A stretch of 64,000 bases of DNA, taken from contig OZ038381.1 in the NCBI GenBank assembly GCA_964036045.1, positions 107,451,367 through 107,515,366 on the forward strand, given 5' to 3'. Positions 34,296-45,719 of the stretch are shown here, one piece after another (position 1 is the stretch's first letter; each line of letters begins with the position of its first letter). Below the pieces are notes generated by a model. The model did no database searches. It saw only the letters and a list, made by a program, of their open reading frames with translations, and was not told where the DNA came from. This stretch comes from Eutreptiella sp. 'Long Island Sound 2002'. Its lineage: Eukaryota; Euglenozoa; Euglenophyceae; Eutreptiales; Eutreptiaceae. Position numbers and translations under genes: made by a program.

Positions 34296-37200
34296 GGGTG
34301 GTCGGAGTGTAGTGCCGGGCCTGTGGGGATGTACTACTGGGCGCACCGGCCTGGGGGGATGGGGAGTCCAACCCAGGGGGTGGTCGGGGCATCCTTCAGG
34401 GCCCATGGGGGGCCATCATCTTCGGAGAACCGGGCGCACCGGCCTGGGGCGGACGGGGAGTCCAGGCCAGGGGGTGGTCGGAGCCTCCTGCAGGGCCCAT
34501 GGGGAGGCGTCATCTGCTAATAACCGGGCGCACCGGCCTGGGGGGGACGGGGAGCCCAGCCCAGGGGGTGGTCAGAACCTCCTGCAAGGCCCATGGGGAG
34601 CCATCATCTTCCGATAACCGGGCGCACCGGCCTGGGGGGGACGGGGAGTCCAGCCCAAGGGGTGGTCGGAGCCTCCTGCCAGGGCCAATGGGGGGCCATC
34701 TTCTTCAGAGAACCGGGCGCACCGGCCCGGGGGGGACGGGGAGTCCTGCCCAGGGGGTGTTCGGAGTCTCCTGCCAGGCCAAGGGGGGGCCATCTTCATC
34801 AGAGAACCGGGCGCACCGGCCCGGGGGGGACGGGGAGTCCTGCCCAGGGGGTGTTCGGAGTCTCCTGCCAGGCCAATGGGGGGCCATCTTCTTCAGAGAA
34901 CCGGGCGCACCGGCCCGGGGGGGACGGGGAGTCCCGCCCAGGGGGTGTTCGGGGTCTCCTGCCAGGCCAAAGGGGGGCCATCTTCTTCAGAGAACCGGGC
35001 GCACCGGCCCGGGGGGGACGGGGAGTCCTGCCCAGGGGGTGTTCGGAGTCTCCTGCCAGGCCAAAGGGGGGCCATCTTCTTTAGAGAACCGGGCGCACCG
35101 GCCCGGGGGGGACGGGGAGTCCTGCCCAGGGGGTGTTCGGAGTCTCCTGCCAGGCCAAGGGGGGGCCATCTTCTTCGGAGAACCGGGCGCACCGGCCCGG
35201 GGGGGACGGGGAGTCCTGCCCAGGGGGTGTTCGGAGTCTCCTGCAAGGCCAAGGGGGGGCCATCTCCTTCAGAGAACCGGGCGCACCGGCCCGGGGGGGA
35301 CGGGGAGTCCTGCCCAGGGGGTGTTCGGAGTCTCCTGCCAGGCCAAGGGGGGGCCATCTTCATCAGAGAACCGGGCGCACCGGCCCGGGGGGGACGGGGA
35401 GTCCTGCCCAGGGGGTGGTCAGAACCTCCTTCCAGGCCAATGGGGGGCCATCTTCTTCAGAGAACCGGGCGCACCGGCCCGGGGGGGACGGGGAGTCCTG
35501 CCCAGGGGGTGTTCGGAGTCTCCTGCCAGGCCAATGGGGGGCCATCTTCTTCAGAGAACCGGGCGCACCGGCCCGGGGGGGACGGGGAGTCCTGCCCAGG
35601 GGGTGTTCGGAGTCTCCTGCCAGGCCAATGGGGGGCCATCTTCTTCAGAGAACCGGGCGCACCGGCCCGGGGGGGACGGGGAGTCCTGCCCAGGGGGTGT
35701 TCGGAGTCTCCTGCCAGGCCAATGGGGGGCCATCTCCTTCAGAGAACCGGGCGCACCGGCCCGGGGGGGACGGGGAGTCCTGCCCAGGGGGTGGTCAGAA
35801 CCTCCTTCCAGGCCAATGGGGGGCCATCTTCTTCAGAGAACCGGGCGCACCGGCCCGGGGGGGACGGGGAGTCCTGCCCAGGGGGTGTTCGGAGTCTCCT
35901 GCCAGGCCAATGGGGGGCCATCTTCTTCAGAGAACCGGGCGCACCGGCCCGGGGGGGACGGGGAGTCCTGCCCAGGGGGTGTTCGGAGTCTCCTGCCAGG
36001 CCAAGGGGGGGTCATCTTCTTCAGAGAACCGGGCGCACCGGCCCGGGGGGGACGGGGAGTCCTGCCCAGGGGGTGTTCGGAGTCTCCTGTCAGGCCAAGG
36101 GGGGGCCATCTCCCTCGGAGAACCGGGCGCACCGGCCCGGGGGGGGACGGGGAGTCCTGCCCAGGGGGTGCTCGGAGTCTCCTGCCAGGCCAAGGGGGGG
36201 CCATCTCCTTCAGAGAACCGGGCGCACCGGCCCGGGGGGGACGGGGAGTCCTGCCCAGGGGGTGTTCGGAGTCTCCTGCCAGGCCAATGGGGGGCCATCT
36301 TCTTCAGAGAACCGGGCGCACCGGCCCGGGGGGGACGGGGAGTCCCGCCCAGGGGGTGTTCGGGGTCTCCTGCCAGGCCAAAGGGGGGCCATCTTCTTCA
36401 GAGAACCGGGCGCACCGGCCCGGGGGGGACGGGGAGTCCTGCCCAGGGGGTGTTCGGAGTCTCCTGCCAGGCCAATGGGGGGCCATCTTCTTTAGAGAAC
36501 CGGGCGCACCGGCCCGGGGGGGACGGGGAGTCCTGCCCAGGGGGTGTTCGGAGTCTCCTGCCAGGCCAAGGGGGGGCCATCTTCTTCAGAGAACCGGGCG
36601 CACCGGCCCGGGGGGGACGGGGAGTCCTGCCCAGGGGGTGTTCGGAGTCTCCTGCAAGGCCAAGGGGGGGCCATCTCCTTCAGAGAACCGGGCGCACCGG
36701 CCCGGGGGGGACGGGGAGTCCTGCCCAGGGGGTGTTCGGAGTCTCCTGCCAGGCCAATGGGGGGCCATCTTCTTCAGAGAACCGGGGGCACCAGCCCGGG
36801 GGGGACGGGGAGTCCTGCCCAGGGGGTGTTCGGAGTCTCCTGCCAGGCCAATGGGGGGCCATCTTCTTCAGAGAACCGGGCGCACCGGCCCGGGGGGGAC
36901 GGGGAGTCCTGCCCAGGGGGTGTTCGGAGTCTCCTGCCAGGCCAATGGGGGGCCATCTCCTTCAGAGAACCGGGCGCACCGGCCCGGGGGGGACGGGGAG
37001 TCCTGCCCAGGGGGTGTTCGGAGTCTCCTTCCAGGCCAATGGGGGGCCATCTTTTTCAGAGAACCGGGCGCACCGGCCCGGGGGGGACGGGGAGTCCTGC
37101 CCAGGGGGTGTTCGGAGTCTCCTGCCAGGCCAATGGGGGGCCATCTTCTTCAGAGAACCGGGCGCACCGGCCCGGGGGGGACGGGGAGTCCTGCCCAGGG

Positions 37201-38550
37201 GGTGTTCGGAGTCTCCTGCCAGGCCAAGGGGGGGTCATCTTCTTCAGAGAACCGGGCGCACCGGCCCGGGGGGGACGGGGAGTCCTGCCCAGGGGGTGTT
37301 CGGAGTCTCCTGTCAGGCCAAGGGGGGGCCATCTCCCTCAGAGAACCGGGCGCACCGGCCCGGGGGGGACGGGGAGTCCTGCCCAGGGGGTGCTCGGAGT
37401 CTCCTGCCAGGCCAAGGGGGGGCCATCTCCTTCAGAGAACCGGGCGCACCGGCCCGGGGGGGACGGGGAGTCCTGCCCCGGGGGTGTTCGGAGTCTCCTG
37501 CCAGGCCAATGGGGGGCCATCTTCCTCAGAGGACCGGGCGCACCGGCCCGGGGGGGACGGGGAGTCCTGCCTAGGGGGCGCTCGGAGTCTCCTGCCAGGC
37601 CAAAGGGGGGGGCCATCTTCTTCAGAGAACCGGGCGCACCGGCCCGGGGGGGACGGGGAGTCCTGCCCAGGGGGTGTGCGGAGTCTCCTGCCAGGCCAAG
37701 GGGGGGCCGTCTTCTTCAGAGAACCGGGCGCACCGGCCCGGGGGGGACGGGGAGTCCTGCCCAGGGGGTGTTCGGAGTCTCCTGCCAGGCCAATGGGGGG
37801 CCATTCTCTTTAGAGAACCGGGCGCACCGGCCCGGGGGGGACGGGGAGTCCTGCCCAGGGGGTGTTCGGAGTCTCCTGCCAGGCCAAGGGGGGGCCATCT
37901 CCTTCACAGAACCGGGCGCACCGGCCCGGGGGGGACGGGGAGTCCTGCCCAGGGTGTGATCGGAGTCTCCTGCGAGGCCAAGGGGGGGCCATCTTCGTCA
38001 GAGAACCGGGCGCACCGGCCCAGGGGGGACGGGGAGTCCTGCCCAGGGGGTGTTCGGAGTCTCCTGCCAGGCCAATGGGGGGCCATCTTCTTCAGAGAAC
38101 CGGGCGCACCGGCCCGGGGGGGACGGGGAGTCCTGCCCAGGGGGTGTTCGGAGTCTCCTGCCAGGCCAATGGGGGGCCATCTTGTTCAGAGAACCGGGCG
38201 CACCGGCCCGGGGGGGACGGGGAGTCCTGCCCAGGGGGTGTTCGGAGTCTCCTGCCAGGCCAAGGGGGGGCCATCTTCTTCAGCGGGCAGTGGAACTCCT
38301 GCCCGGGGGGGACGGGGAGTCCTGCCCAGGGGGTGTTCGGAGTCTCCTGCCAGGCCAATGGAGGGCCATCTTCTTCCGAGAACCGGGCGCACCGGCCCGG
38401 GGGGGACAGGGAGTCCTGCCCAGGGGGTGTTCGGAGTCTCCTGCCAGGCCAAGGGGGGGCCATCTTCTTCAGAGAACCGGGCGCACCTTCCCGGGGGGGA
38501 CGGGGAGCCCAGCCCAGGGGGTGTTCGGAGTCTCCTGCCAGGCCTGTGGG
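34296..38550. repeat. 94-bp minisatellite, block 2 (main array)
   Basis: About 45 units. The first few (to about 34690) are diverged; the rest are nearly identical. Marker variants recur about 1410 bases (15 units) and 1222 bases (13 units) apart, showing multi-unit duplications. A rearranged unit at 38280-38310 contains a piece of the 47-bp family. All three plus-strand frames are stop-free through most units, giving overlapping open frames of up to 1104 codons. I read these as repeat by-products. Confidence 0.95.
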
Positions 38551-39976
38551 TACTCCCTCCTACCTCTTAGCAGCAGCAGGCAAGTAAGCAGGCAGTACCG
38601 GGGGTCATAACCCCGGGGTAACAGTATCTGGGACTCAACGTGAGTCCTCTTAACCAGGAACAACCCCAAACACCGCCGGGGCTTAACTGCCGAACGTAAC
38701 GGTGTTTGGGGCCCCCGTGGGCCTTATGAGCCCACGGAGTGTACTGAGGCGTGGCTACCAGCTGGACTGTGGCCTGCCATACCCATTTCTGGGCTCGCCT
38801 CAGTACGGCCGGTCGAGTCCGGCTCTGGGGGTTGCGCACTAAACTGGTCCCGGGGGGGGGGCATTTACCCTGTTAAGCATTAGTTACGGCAGTAGGCACT
38901 ATTCGTTACGTTAGGGTATTACTCAGCGCATTTGTTTACCCCGCAGACATGCCCCTTCCAGTGGTGCGCTCACCTTTGGGGCTGCCTTTGGGGAATCGGG
39001 GGCTGTTACCCCTCCCGGACGCCCTCCCTGGTGTTGGCGCCGGGGTGGTGGCCGGGGGGCCTTATACCGTACCTAAAGGATGTTGGATACCGATACCGGG
39101 GTGTCCAACCGGACGGGGACAGGGACTGTGTCTCCGGACATTGCCATCTGGCTTACATTCGACTGACCCATATTCAACGTCTGTTGGTATGGAAGCCGGC
39201 TCCACTCCAGTCCTCAACCACTCAGGCTAGCTTCTTATTCCTCCTTATACCCTCGCACATGTTGCAGGGCGGGGGGTCGTTGTTGGGGCCCCCCGCGCAT
39301 GTCCGCGCCACTGGCCATCCTCTCCTCCCAGGCACCGCGCCTCTGCTAGGGCGGGGGCCCCTCACATGCACCCTCCAGGGCCCTTTCCACCTGCACACCT
39401 GGACGCTTGCCATGAAGACCCCGCATTGGAGCCTCCTCGTCGGCGCGCCCGGGCCCAGTTGTTCACGCGGCCGGCCGCCGATGCGGGGCCCTGGAGGCGC
39501 GCCGCACGGGCGCTGCCAGCCTGTGAGAGGGGCAAGGGCAGGAGAAGGGGGTGGGGGGGGGGGCAGTGGGCAGGGGAGGCGGCACGGAGTGGCTGCGGGA
39601 GGTAGTGCATGGGGGGCACCGAGAGCTGCATGGGGGTGTGTGGGATGGAGTTGGGGCAGAGGGCCCTGTGGGTGGGGCAAAGGCGCGGGGGGGGGCGCAT
39701 GTCCGGGCTCCTTCGTGGGCTGGTGCGTGGGCGGGCGCGTAGGGGAAGAGAGGAGGGGGAGGCTTGGTCAGCCGTCCTCTACGGAGGGTCGCTGACCGTT
39801 CCCAGGGCCAAGGCGGCCGGTACTAGGGGCCGCGGGGTCCCTGGGGATGGTGCTTGGCACTGGGACGTGCGCGCACCAGACACTGTTAGTACACCGCCTA
39901 TTGGCTGTGCCCGGGCCCTGTCGTCGGGGGCTTCGCACCCGGCACCCAGCCCGTGAGTAGAGCTGGGGAGTACTCA
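38551..39976. other. Unassigned between minisatellite and (GGTGT)n tract B
   Basis: No recognisable domain. It includes a 45-base fragment (39184-39230) that is the inverse of 23897-23945. GC-rich open frames on both strands are low-complexity. Confidence 0.4.
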
Positions 39977-40168
39977 GGGTGTGGTGTGGTGTGGTGTGGT
40001 GTGGTGTGGTGTGGTGTGGTGTGGTGTGGTGTGGTGTGGTGTGGTGTGGTGTGGTGTGGTGTGGTGTGGTGTGGTGTGGTGTGGTGTGGTGTGGTGTGGT
40101 GTGGTGTGGTGTGGTGTGGTGTGGTGTGGTGTGGTGTGGCGTGGTGTGGTGTGGTGTGGTGTGGTGTG
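39977..40168. repeat. (GGTGT)n pentanucleotide tract B
   Basis: About 38 units, one with a GGCGT variant near 40138. On the minus strand it reads (ACACC)n. Confidence 0.97.
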
Positions 40169-40272
40169 CCGAAGGCGCTGTTACCAGAAGGCAATGGCCG
40201 GGATGTCTACCCACGGGTACAGGTAAACGGGAGGGCTGTGTGTGTAGCGCGCACGCCGTGTGTTAGTGTGTG
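40169..40272. repeat. Duplicated flank of (GGTGT)n tract, copy B
   Basis: Matches 31767-31870 closely (GCCGAAGGCGCTGTTACC and GATGTCTACCCACGGGTA). It may be the 3' end of the minus-strand LINE fragments that follow. Confidence 0.85.
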
Positions 40273-40393
40273 GTCATCGGCGGAGAGAGGGGGAGCCGGG
40301 GAAACCTGGATGTCACCCTCCTAGCAACAGTTGTCATCCCATCAGTTCCCGCTGTACACCCTCTCTCTCCGCCCGCTGGTGCAGGCGTAGCTC

Positions 40394-40693
40394 CTACAAC
40401 ACCCACGCCATCGTGTTGCCTAGGCTGAGGCGGGCTTTCAGCAACGTGGCACGTGCCTTGGCGCGGGCGTACCAGACTCTGATGGACTCCTCGATGACGT
40501 GACGTATGAACTCCGTCCCCAGCGTGTGGGGCCCTGAGCACTCCATGTGGGCTCGCTGCATGGAGGTGGTACGCAAGGCCGCCGCCCACTGCTCCAGTAC
40601 AGTCGGCTCCCACAGCTGGTGGCGCACGGAGGCAGCCCGTTTCCCCACCTTCTGGTCGAGCCACTCGCGAGCCACTGACGAGCCGGTCACCAC
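40394..40693 (-). pseudogene. LINE C-terminal coding fragment (putative)
   Basis: The minus frame reads VAREWLDQKVGKRAASVRHQ, then FIRHVIEESIRVWYARAKAR. It looks like the helical tail that follows the zinc-finger motif in some LINE ORF2 proteins. It lies just upstream, on the minus strand, of the (ACACC)n tract. The assignment is by position and style and is weak. Confidence 0.35.
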
Positions 40694-41370
40694 TCATGGG
40701 ACTGGGCCGAGCAGGCCCAAAGGTGGGGTGCCGTTTCGGGCTGCGCTCCACGTCAACAGGTAGCCTCCATGCGGGTCTGCGCCGGTCTCGGTGCATTTTG
40801 TTCGCTGAACTGTGCCCATGTCCCTGGTCTGTCCTGTGGTACGACGTGTTGGCCATACCTGTCCACCACTGCTCTGTACTGTGCCTGTGCCTATGGCCTA
40901 TACTGTGCCTGTGGTGGGGGGGGTGCCTCACTGTGGTAGGGTGCCGGCTGTGCCGCCGTCGGTCCCATGTGTGGTTCTGCCTGCGGGGGGGGGGGGGGTT
41001 GTTGGGTCATGTCTCTGTGGTCGTGCTGGAGGGCAGGGACCGCGCAAGGGACTTCCGGGCTGTGGGGGTTGCGGTAGAACCGCAGTGCTTCTGCCACCGG
41101 TGTCGGAATGGGGGGGCGGGGGTTGGGGTTGATATCCGGGGCCATGCAGGAGGACCTGCCGGTCACCGTGGCGCGTGTCGATGTTCACGCAATAGCGCTT
41201 GCGCGCTTGTGGTGGCTCAGGCTCGCCCTGTGGCAGCTGGGTTTGGTCGCGGGGTTGGTCTCCGTGTCCGCCTGTGTTGGTGCGTTGTTGTGACGTGGCT
41301 TCGGGTGCCCCGGTTTGCGGTTGTGGCTGGATTGATCGGCAGATTCCTGCCACAGAGTCCGCAACGGACG

Positions 41371-42330
41371 TCATTGCCCGCAGGGCCTGCCCTCTACTAC
41401 TCGCTCGGTACGGCGGGAAAAGTACCGGCAGAGCTTGGCCTTGCCCTGCGAACCCACCTCCGTGAACACCATGGGGACCCGGTTCTCTTGGCGCCGCACG
41501 GCCTGGCTACCGACCCCCCGCAAGTGCTGGCCCCCGAGGTCAAGCCAGGCATTTGGTTCCATGACCTGCCGGCGTTGGCGACTCCCCGTAGCACCGTGGC
41601 CGCAGTGGATGCCGGAACCACGCAGGCAGGCATGGCTATGGCAGGGGTCACCCAGATCAGGCTAGAGGCCTACCGGACCCACGTGGCCTCCGGGGTAGGC
41701 TCCTCCCAAGAGGGGGAAGGCATGATACTCCTCTCGTACGTCTGCAGGCTGGCGCAACAGCCAGGGGTATTTTGGTTGGTGCCGAACTCGGAGGCGGCAG
41801 TGGGGGCCCTCCGAACGTATCAAGAAGGAGGCCGTTGTGGGGATGGTATACACCACCTCTCCGCCACTGTCCTGGGAGGCCAATGCCTCTCCCCGACCTT
41901 AGCCATCAACGTGGTTACCACGCCGTCACACTAGATAACGGACCTTAACGTCCGTGTTGATGCAGCAACCCAGGAGCCGCTAGAGGCGGACCTGACGTGG
42001 CTCCTCCGGCGCCCCTTCTCCTTCCTCCCCCGGGTAACCTACCGGGATCAGTGCCCGCTCTCCCCAACGGCGCTGAGCGACTGGTTGCATGATCGGGCCT
42101 CCATACCGGCGTGGGCCGGCTATGAGGCCCGATGGGGGGCAACATACACGTCGGGAAGTGGACTCCCCCTCGACTGGTTCGATAGCAACCAGCAGCGCCA
42201 CATCACGGCGCACCGCATGGACAACATCCCCACAATGACTGTCCTGGCGCACCGGTATTCCCACCGGGACAAGGTGCTTGACACCACGTGCCTCCTCTGT
42301 GGACAGGGCCCTGCCACCGGCAGAGTGCCC
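41371..42330 (+). pseudogene. LINE ORF2 fragment: RNase H and zinc-finger C-terminus
   Basis: A plus-strand frame carries VAAVDAGTTQAGMAM (first catalytic Asp region), GSSQEGEGMILLSYV (catalytic Glu region), VFWLVPNSEAAVGAL (usually TDS; Asp replaced by Asn) and NVRVDAATQ (last motif). It then runs into TVLAHRYSHRDKVLDTTCLL and CGQG, the LINE C-terminal zinc-finger context. The final HxxxC is lost at about 42330. One in-frame TAG at 41932-41934 interrupts an otherwise continuous frame from about 41596. It is opposite in strand to the reverse transcriptase fragment at 44.8-45.7 kb, so at least two insertions or a rearrangement are present. Confidence 0.65.
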
Positions 42331-43060
42331 TCAGGACCCCCGACACCAGCAAATGCACCAGGGTGGCTACCCGGCCTACGACACGGCACCGCCACTAGGA
42401 CACCCACAACAGCAACAACAGGTGCAATACACACCTGACGCACCGGGTCTCCAACCCCCCACCCACCAACCCAACCCCCCCTAGCCACGTGGGGAGAGAG
42501 CGCAACAGCACCGAGTCCACGCGGAAAAGGAACGGGAACGGTCCAACTTGGGACAAACTGGAGTGTTCCCATTCACCGGAGGTTGGGACAATGTGGCCGC
42601 ACAACAAGGTCAACAGGCACGACCGCCGCGACAGCAGCGATGGAAGGGCGCCGACCCGGGACCCACAAAGGGGAACTGGGGACGGTCGTCCCCAACATCC
42701 CCACCATCGCACCCCCGGACTAGTGCGCCTCCAACGCGTCCCGTGGCGTGCTCACGGAGGTATGCGCATGCATGTGCATGAACGGGACAACACGTGAACC
42801 TGTGACCCTCTCCACCCACCACCTCACGCCCTTCTCCACAGTGATCATCACCACGGAGAGCCGATACTGGCATGAAAGATCAAGGTCTGGAGCTGATGAC
42901 CACGCTGACGACCCGCGCCGCACGGACGACCCGACAGCTGCGGAACTAAGAGCGGCCGGCGACTAGGACGCATCATATAATTATGGCCTTAAGGACACAC
43001 CTACCGCGGCTTGCCGCAGACCGCAGAGGCCACGTCTGCGAGAGATACGGACAGCGATGG
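42331..43060. other. No recognisable gene
   Basis: Hydrophilic open frames on the plus strand (Gln/Pro- and Arg/Asp-rich) may be remnants of an ORF1-like low-complexity region. No domain is visible. Confidence 0.3.
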
Positions 43061-43110
43061 GGCAGGCTACCACGCCAGCCGGTGTGGAAACGGCCGACAG
43101 CCCCCGACAT

Positions 43111-43485
43111 TTACCCCGGCCCCTTTTTCGGGTGCCCTAGGCACTCGTGCGCCACACACTCCGCGGGGTACTTGAACTTTGCCACCGCAGCCGGGGCAAT
43201 GGCTATCCACGGATACGGTGGCAGTGTGGTGGTGACGGTGACTAAAGGGGGCGGCGATGCCTGGGCCCATTGCCAGTAGGCGTCTGCCGGAGCCTTGGAC
43301 ATCCACACTATGGTAGGTGCCCATACCCCCGCGCTCTGTAGCTGACCCAAGGACACATGCTGATGGTCGTCCCATAGTTGGGCATGCAGGGGCGCGTTGA
43401 CCTGCAATTGGACGCCCAGAAGGGCCACCTGGAGGCGGTGTAACCGGGTGTCGCTTGGCAGCATGTTTGGGGGCTGGCAGCACAC
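43111..43485 (-). pseudogene. Coding-like fragment, LINE-associated
   Basis: The minus frame reads RLHRLQVALLGVQLQVNAPL, then IVWMSKAPADAYWQWAQ and AVAKFKYPAECVAHECLG. It looks protein-coding and shares strand with the reverse transcriptase fragment upstream, but I do not recognise the domain. Confidence 0.3.
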
Positions 43486-43742
43486 CCGGAGCTCCGGCGC
43501 CTAGTCTTTGGCCTCCATGGCATCCTTCATGGCAGTCGTCACCTTGATTGGATAGCCCCCGTGGTATACGGTCTCCATCCGGGTGGTCTTGGCCACCTAG
43601 CCTCTGATGACCATTTCCGCCGGGTATGCGGGCACGGTGCCCGGAATCTAGCGTTTAGCAGGGGTGTCATTAACGGAAAAGAAAAAAAAACGTGTGTTCC
43701 GGTTTCCCAAAAAAGCCCGCGGGCACTCCATGTGCTCAACCA

Positions 43743-43960
43743 TGGATGGTGGCAGTTGGCGGTTGGCAGTTGGCGGCGGTTGGCGGTTGGCAGTTGGCAA
43801 CTGGCGGTTGGTGGCAGTTGGTGGTGGTTGGCGGCGGTTGGTGGTTGACGGTTGGTGGTTGGAGGCAGTTGGCAGTGGTTGGCGGTTGGTGGTCAGTGGT
43901 TGGCGGTTGGCGGCGGTTGGCAGTTGATGGGAGTTGGCGGTTGGCGGTTCGTGGTCCCTT
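43743..43960. repeat. 7-bp minisatellite (GGTTGGC/AGTTGGC)n
   Basis: About 30 variant heptamers, with occasional single-base gaps. Confidence 0.9.
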
Positions 43961-44009
43961 GGGGCGGTCCTTCAGGGCTGTCCTTAGCAAAAAAAAAAAA
44001 TCTCGTCCC

Positions 44010-44384
44010 TTAAGGACGCCCTTGGTGTTTAAGCGCTGTCTGCCACCGCGGCGGGGGCACCCGCAGTAGGGGTGCCAGGACGGCGCCATGGCGGGCCAGC
44101 CATGCCCGAAGGCTTGGGATACCCTTGCGGGCTGGCGCCCGTTCCTTAAGGGTTCGTTCCCCTTTGAGGCGGTGGTCTTCCGTGTATAGGTCTCCCAAGT
44201 GGTGGTATCCCAGAGCCTGCACCGTTTCGTAGACGGTCGGGGGGATGACTACCTGCACAACATCGCCGTACTGGGTCGGGTACACCTCCCCTGGGGGGCG
44301 GGGGCCGCCGCCGCCCCTACCCGAGATCCACCAGTGCCCCGCACTAGGATGGGGTTCATTCCTCAGCAGGGGCCCGGCATCCAC
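44010..44384 (-). pseudogene. LINE ORF2 linker fragment (putative)
   Basis: The minus frame includes TVYETVQALGYHHLGDLY and a charged ERTLKERAPARKG segment, resembling the region between the reverse transcriptase thumb and RNase H. It follows the thumb fragment at 44841-45098 on the same strand. Confidence 0.35.
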
Positions 44385-44840
44385 ATGGGCATGGACACTT
44401 TATCCACTACCCGTTGTAGCGTAGCGATGAGGTGAGGGCACCTCGGGTCGTGGGTGTATTGCCCTGGGGTGAGCACCGCCGGGCACCCCCCTCTAAGCAC
44501 TTGGTGTGCCTGGAGGGTGTAGGTTTGGGACTCCCGCAAGTCCTCCTTAGCCCAAGCCCCCTGCCGGACCCGTTCCCGGGTGACCGCAGTCTGCCATGAG
44601 TGTGAGGACCGGGTCAAACCCTGGCAGCCATGCTCCCAAGGCCCCTAGAGTGCTTCGGTGTGGGCATGGCGGGAGATTCCTGCCATGTGTTTGTATGCCA
44701 CCATCAGGGCGTCGTTTTGCCGCGTGCACCTGGGCCGTGGGGCGGTAGACGCTGGCCAAGGGGAGCAGTTTGCTCGGGAGCTTTGCCATGAGCACCATCA
44801 TGGCCGCGTCCGGGGAGACTCGCTGGGGGCGGAGCTGCTT

Positions 44841-45660
44841 CTAGACCGCCGCCCTGACCTGCGGTAGGTTACGGGGGGCTGTGGGTGTGCCCTGGAGGGA
44901 GATGTCCGTCCCCATATAGCGGAGAACCCGGGAGGGCTCGATCTCCGGGGCTTCGGCTATGGCCTCCTCCCGTCGCTCCGGGCTATGTGTTGCCCATGTG
45001 TGGCCTACGTGCCAGGCCACGGCCGCCGGAGTGGGCGAACGTAGGGGCTGGGACTCGGAAGTCAACCCGTGCCGGATTTTTTGGTCCGGGACGTCCACCC
45101 CTAGGACTCCCTAGTAGTATATTCGTTGGTCCAACGGGACCCCCTGTATAGGGCGGGTGTCGCCTCGTTCTAGGATGACGATCGTGTCGTCCACCCACAT
45201 GAGCCCCGGGAAGCGAAACGGGTGTACCGCAGAGGCCCTGTAAGCGATGTCCATGAAGCGTAGGAACGGGACAGCCGCTGCACCACTTGCATGGACCCCC
45301 TGGATAGTGCCCTGGGGGATACCCGAGAGCTGGGCTAGGGTACTAGATGGCCAGGGGCCCCATGGCAGGGTATATGAGAAGCCCTCAGTGTGGGTGGCGA
45401 GGTGGTTAGCCTCTCCGGGGCCCACCCGGACCGCCACGATGAGGTGGACGTCCTCGGCGATCACGTCAAAGAAGGTGGCGAGGTTGGTGATGAGGACGTC
45501 CACCACTCGGTGCTGAAGCCTGGCGAGGTCCAACTTCATGTGCACCGTGCGGACCACCAGGATTGTGTATAAAGTTTGATGTCCTATGTCTGATATGGCA
45601 TGTTGTTTTTGCAGTGTATACACCAAGATGTGTGATATGTCTAATATAGATCTGATGCTT
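44841..45660 (-). pseudogene. LINE ORF2 reverse transcriptase fragment, motifs A-C and thumb
   Basis: The minus frame (stop at 45111) carries TNLATFFDVIAEDVHLIVAV (motif A region), SGIPQGTIQGV (motif B, GxPQG) and LMWVDDTIVI (motif C, the catalytic xxDD). After a break, 44841-45098 has SRVLRYMGTDISLQG, matching the thumb's YLGxxI motif. The 5' side stops at the 10-bp minisatellite at about 45700, and the open frame runs on into that repeat as a Gly/Trp/Pro-rich string; the fusion is almost certainly accidental. Confidence 0.75.
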
Positions 45661-45719
45661 GGAGCAGGGGGGACCGGGGGGTTGGTGTCAAGATGAGGGT
45701 GCAAAAAGGTGATGCCCCC

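Noticed and set aside
32047-34617. 856-codon open frame
   Set aside because: It spans 47-bp and 94-bp minisatellite blocks and mirrors their periods; no independent coding evidence.
34499-37813. 1104-codon open frame and its overlapping companions
   Set aside because: They follow a 94-bp tandem unit in all three phases at once, have no start context or domain, and change with unit variants. Treated as repeat by-products.
38932-39795. 287-codon plus frame
   Set aside because: Mixed hydrophobic then Gly/Arg low-complexity sequence with no motif; contains a dispersed repeat fragment.
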